Part shown: positions 48,722 through 48,939 of the stretch, one piece after another
How the letters are laid out: each line of letters begins with the position of its first letter
Position numbering within the stretch: the stretch's first letter is position 1
The notes under the pieces: model-generated
What the model saw: the letters and a program-made list of their open reading frames with translations, nothing else
Databases searched by the model: none
What the model was told of the DNA's origin: nothing
Program-made: the position numbers and the translations under genes
Source: JAAZMA01 sp036720245
Lineage (GTDB): Bacteria; Bacillota; Clostridia; Tissierellales; Tepidimicrobiaceae
Reading direction: 5' to 3'
Assembly: GCA_036720245.1 (NCBI GenBank)
Contig: DAIMNI010000011.1
Span: 1 to 48,939 of the forward strand
DNA: 48,939 nucleotides

Positions 48722-48939
48722 AAAGAAACTCCTTTCATTGCCATTTGGAATACCTGTTAATATAGAATTGTGTCGATCTTCTAAAAAAATAGTTATCATC
48801 AATTCCCTCAGCATCTTTTAATTATATCAAAATTTTCATACAATAGGTATGCCTATTCCCATAAATTTCTAAAGTTCTTGTATAAACTTAATTGCAAAAC
48901 TAAAATAGACCCCTTTTTGCATTGCAGTCTAATTTAGTT

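Noticed and set aside
1..48939. tRNA, rRNA or riboswitch genes
   Set aside because: I scanned intergenic regions for cloverleaf and known riboswitch shapes and saw none convincing; short ones could still be missed without a covariance search.

Overview
The window reads as AT-rich chromosomal DNA of an anaerobic, spore-forming Firmicute. Three things point to Clostridia or Tissierellia: SPOCS-domain (spore-coat type) proteins, an acyl-CoA dehydrogenase-EtfBA operon preceded by clostridial-type Rex sites, and abundant AGGAGG ribosome binding sites with sigma-A promoters. Genus cannot be fixed by eye. No rRNA or tRNA gene was seen.

Positions 1 to about 3.64 kb look like a defence or mobile island joined to the 3' end of guaA. 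From left to right it holds: the start of a BREX operon (brxA runs off the left edge); an XRE regulator with a DUF3796 membrane protein behind one promoter/operator; a decayed copy of the guaA 3' end; a short four-repeat RNA with its own consensus promoter and terminator; a PemK/MazF-like toxin gene directly upstream of that RNA; and a decayed tyrosine recombinase. A roughly 67-bp hairpin repeat lies next to both the guaA fragment and the intact guaA. The toxin plus repeat RNA is the best candidate for an undescribed system: it resembles a type III toxin-antitoxin locus with the order reversed.

From 3.69 to 35.9 kb the content is mostly core. It includes guaB-guaA (guaA without its glutaminase domain); a probable seven-gene ECF-sigma operon with anti-sigma factor, two small membrane proteins, a family-28 glycosyltransferase, a polysaccharide deacetylase and a flippase-like protein; two SPOCS proteins; groES-groEL under CIRCE; an 8-oxoguanine glycosylase gene followed by a Bce-type two-component system and ABC transporter; an RND exporter with a long coiled-coil insertion and its TetR regulator; glutamate dehydrogenase; acd-etfB-etfA; rex; an ABC-F ATPase; and tsaE-tsaB-rimI-tsaD. 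A dense DnaA-box cluster separates the ABC-F gene from tsaD.

From 36 to 42 kb there is a patchwork of small and accessory genes: dodecin, DUF4177, a RelE-like TA pair, an orphan antitoxin-like gene, a lipoprotein, a two-lobed retropepsin-like protein, a GNAT, a methyltransferase with an HD protein, a type I holin-like toxin with convergent RNA, and an IS200/IS605-like end remnant. Two 59-bp direct repeats lie 4.8 kb apart here. The right end carries a membrane-anchored MutS-like ATPase, a DtxR-family regulator divergent from feoA-feoB (feoA holds a 10-N assembly gap), and an S41 peptidase.
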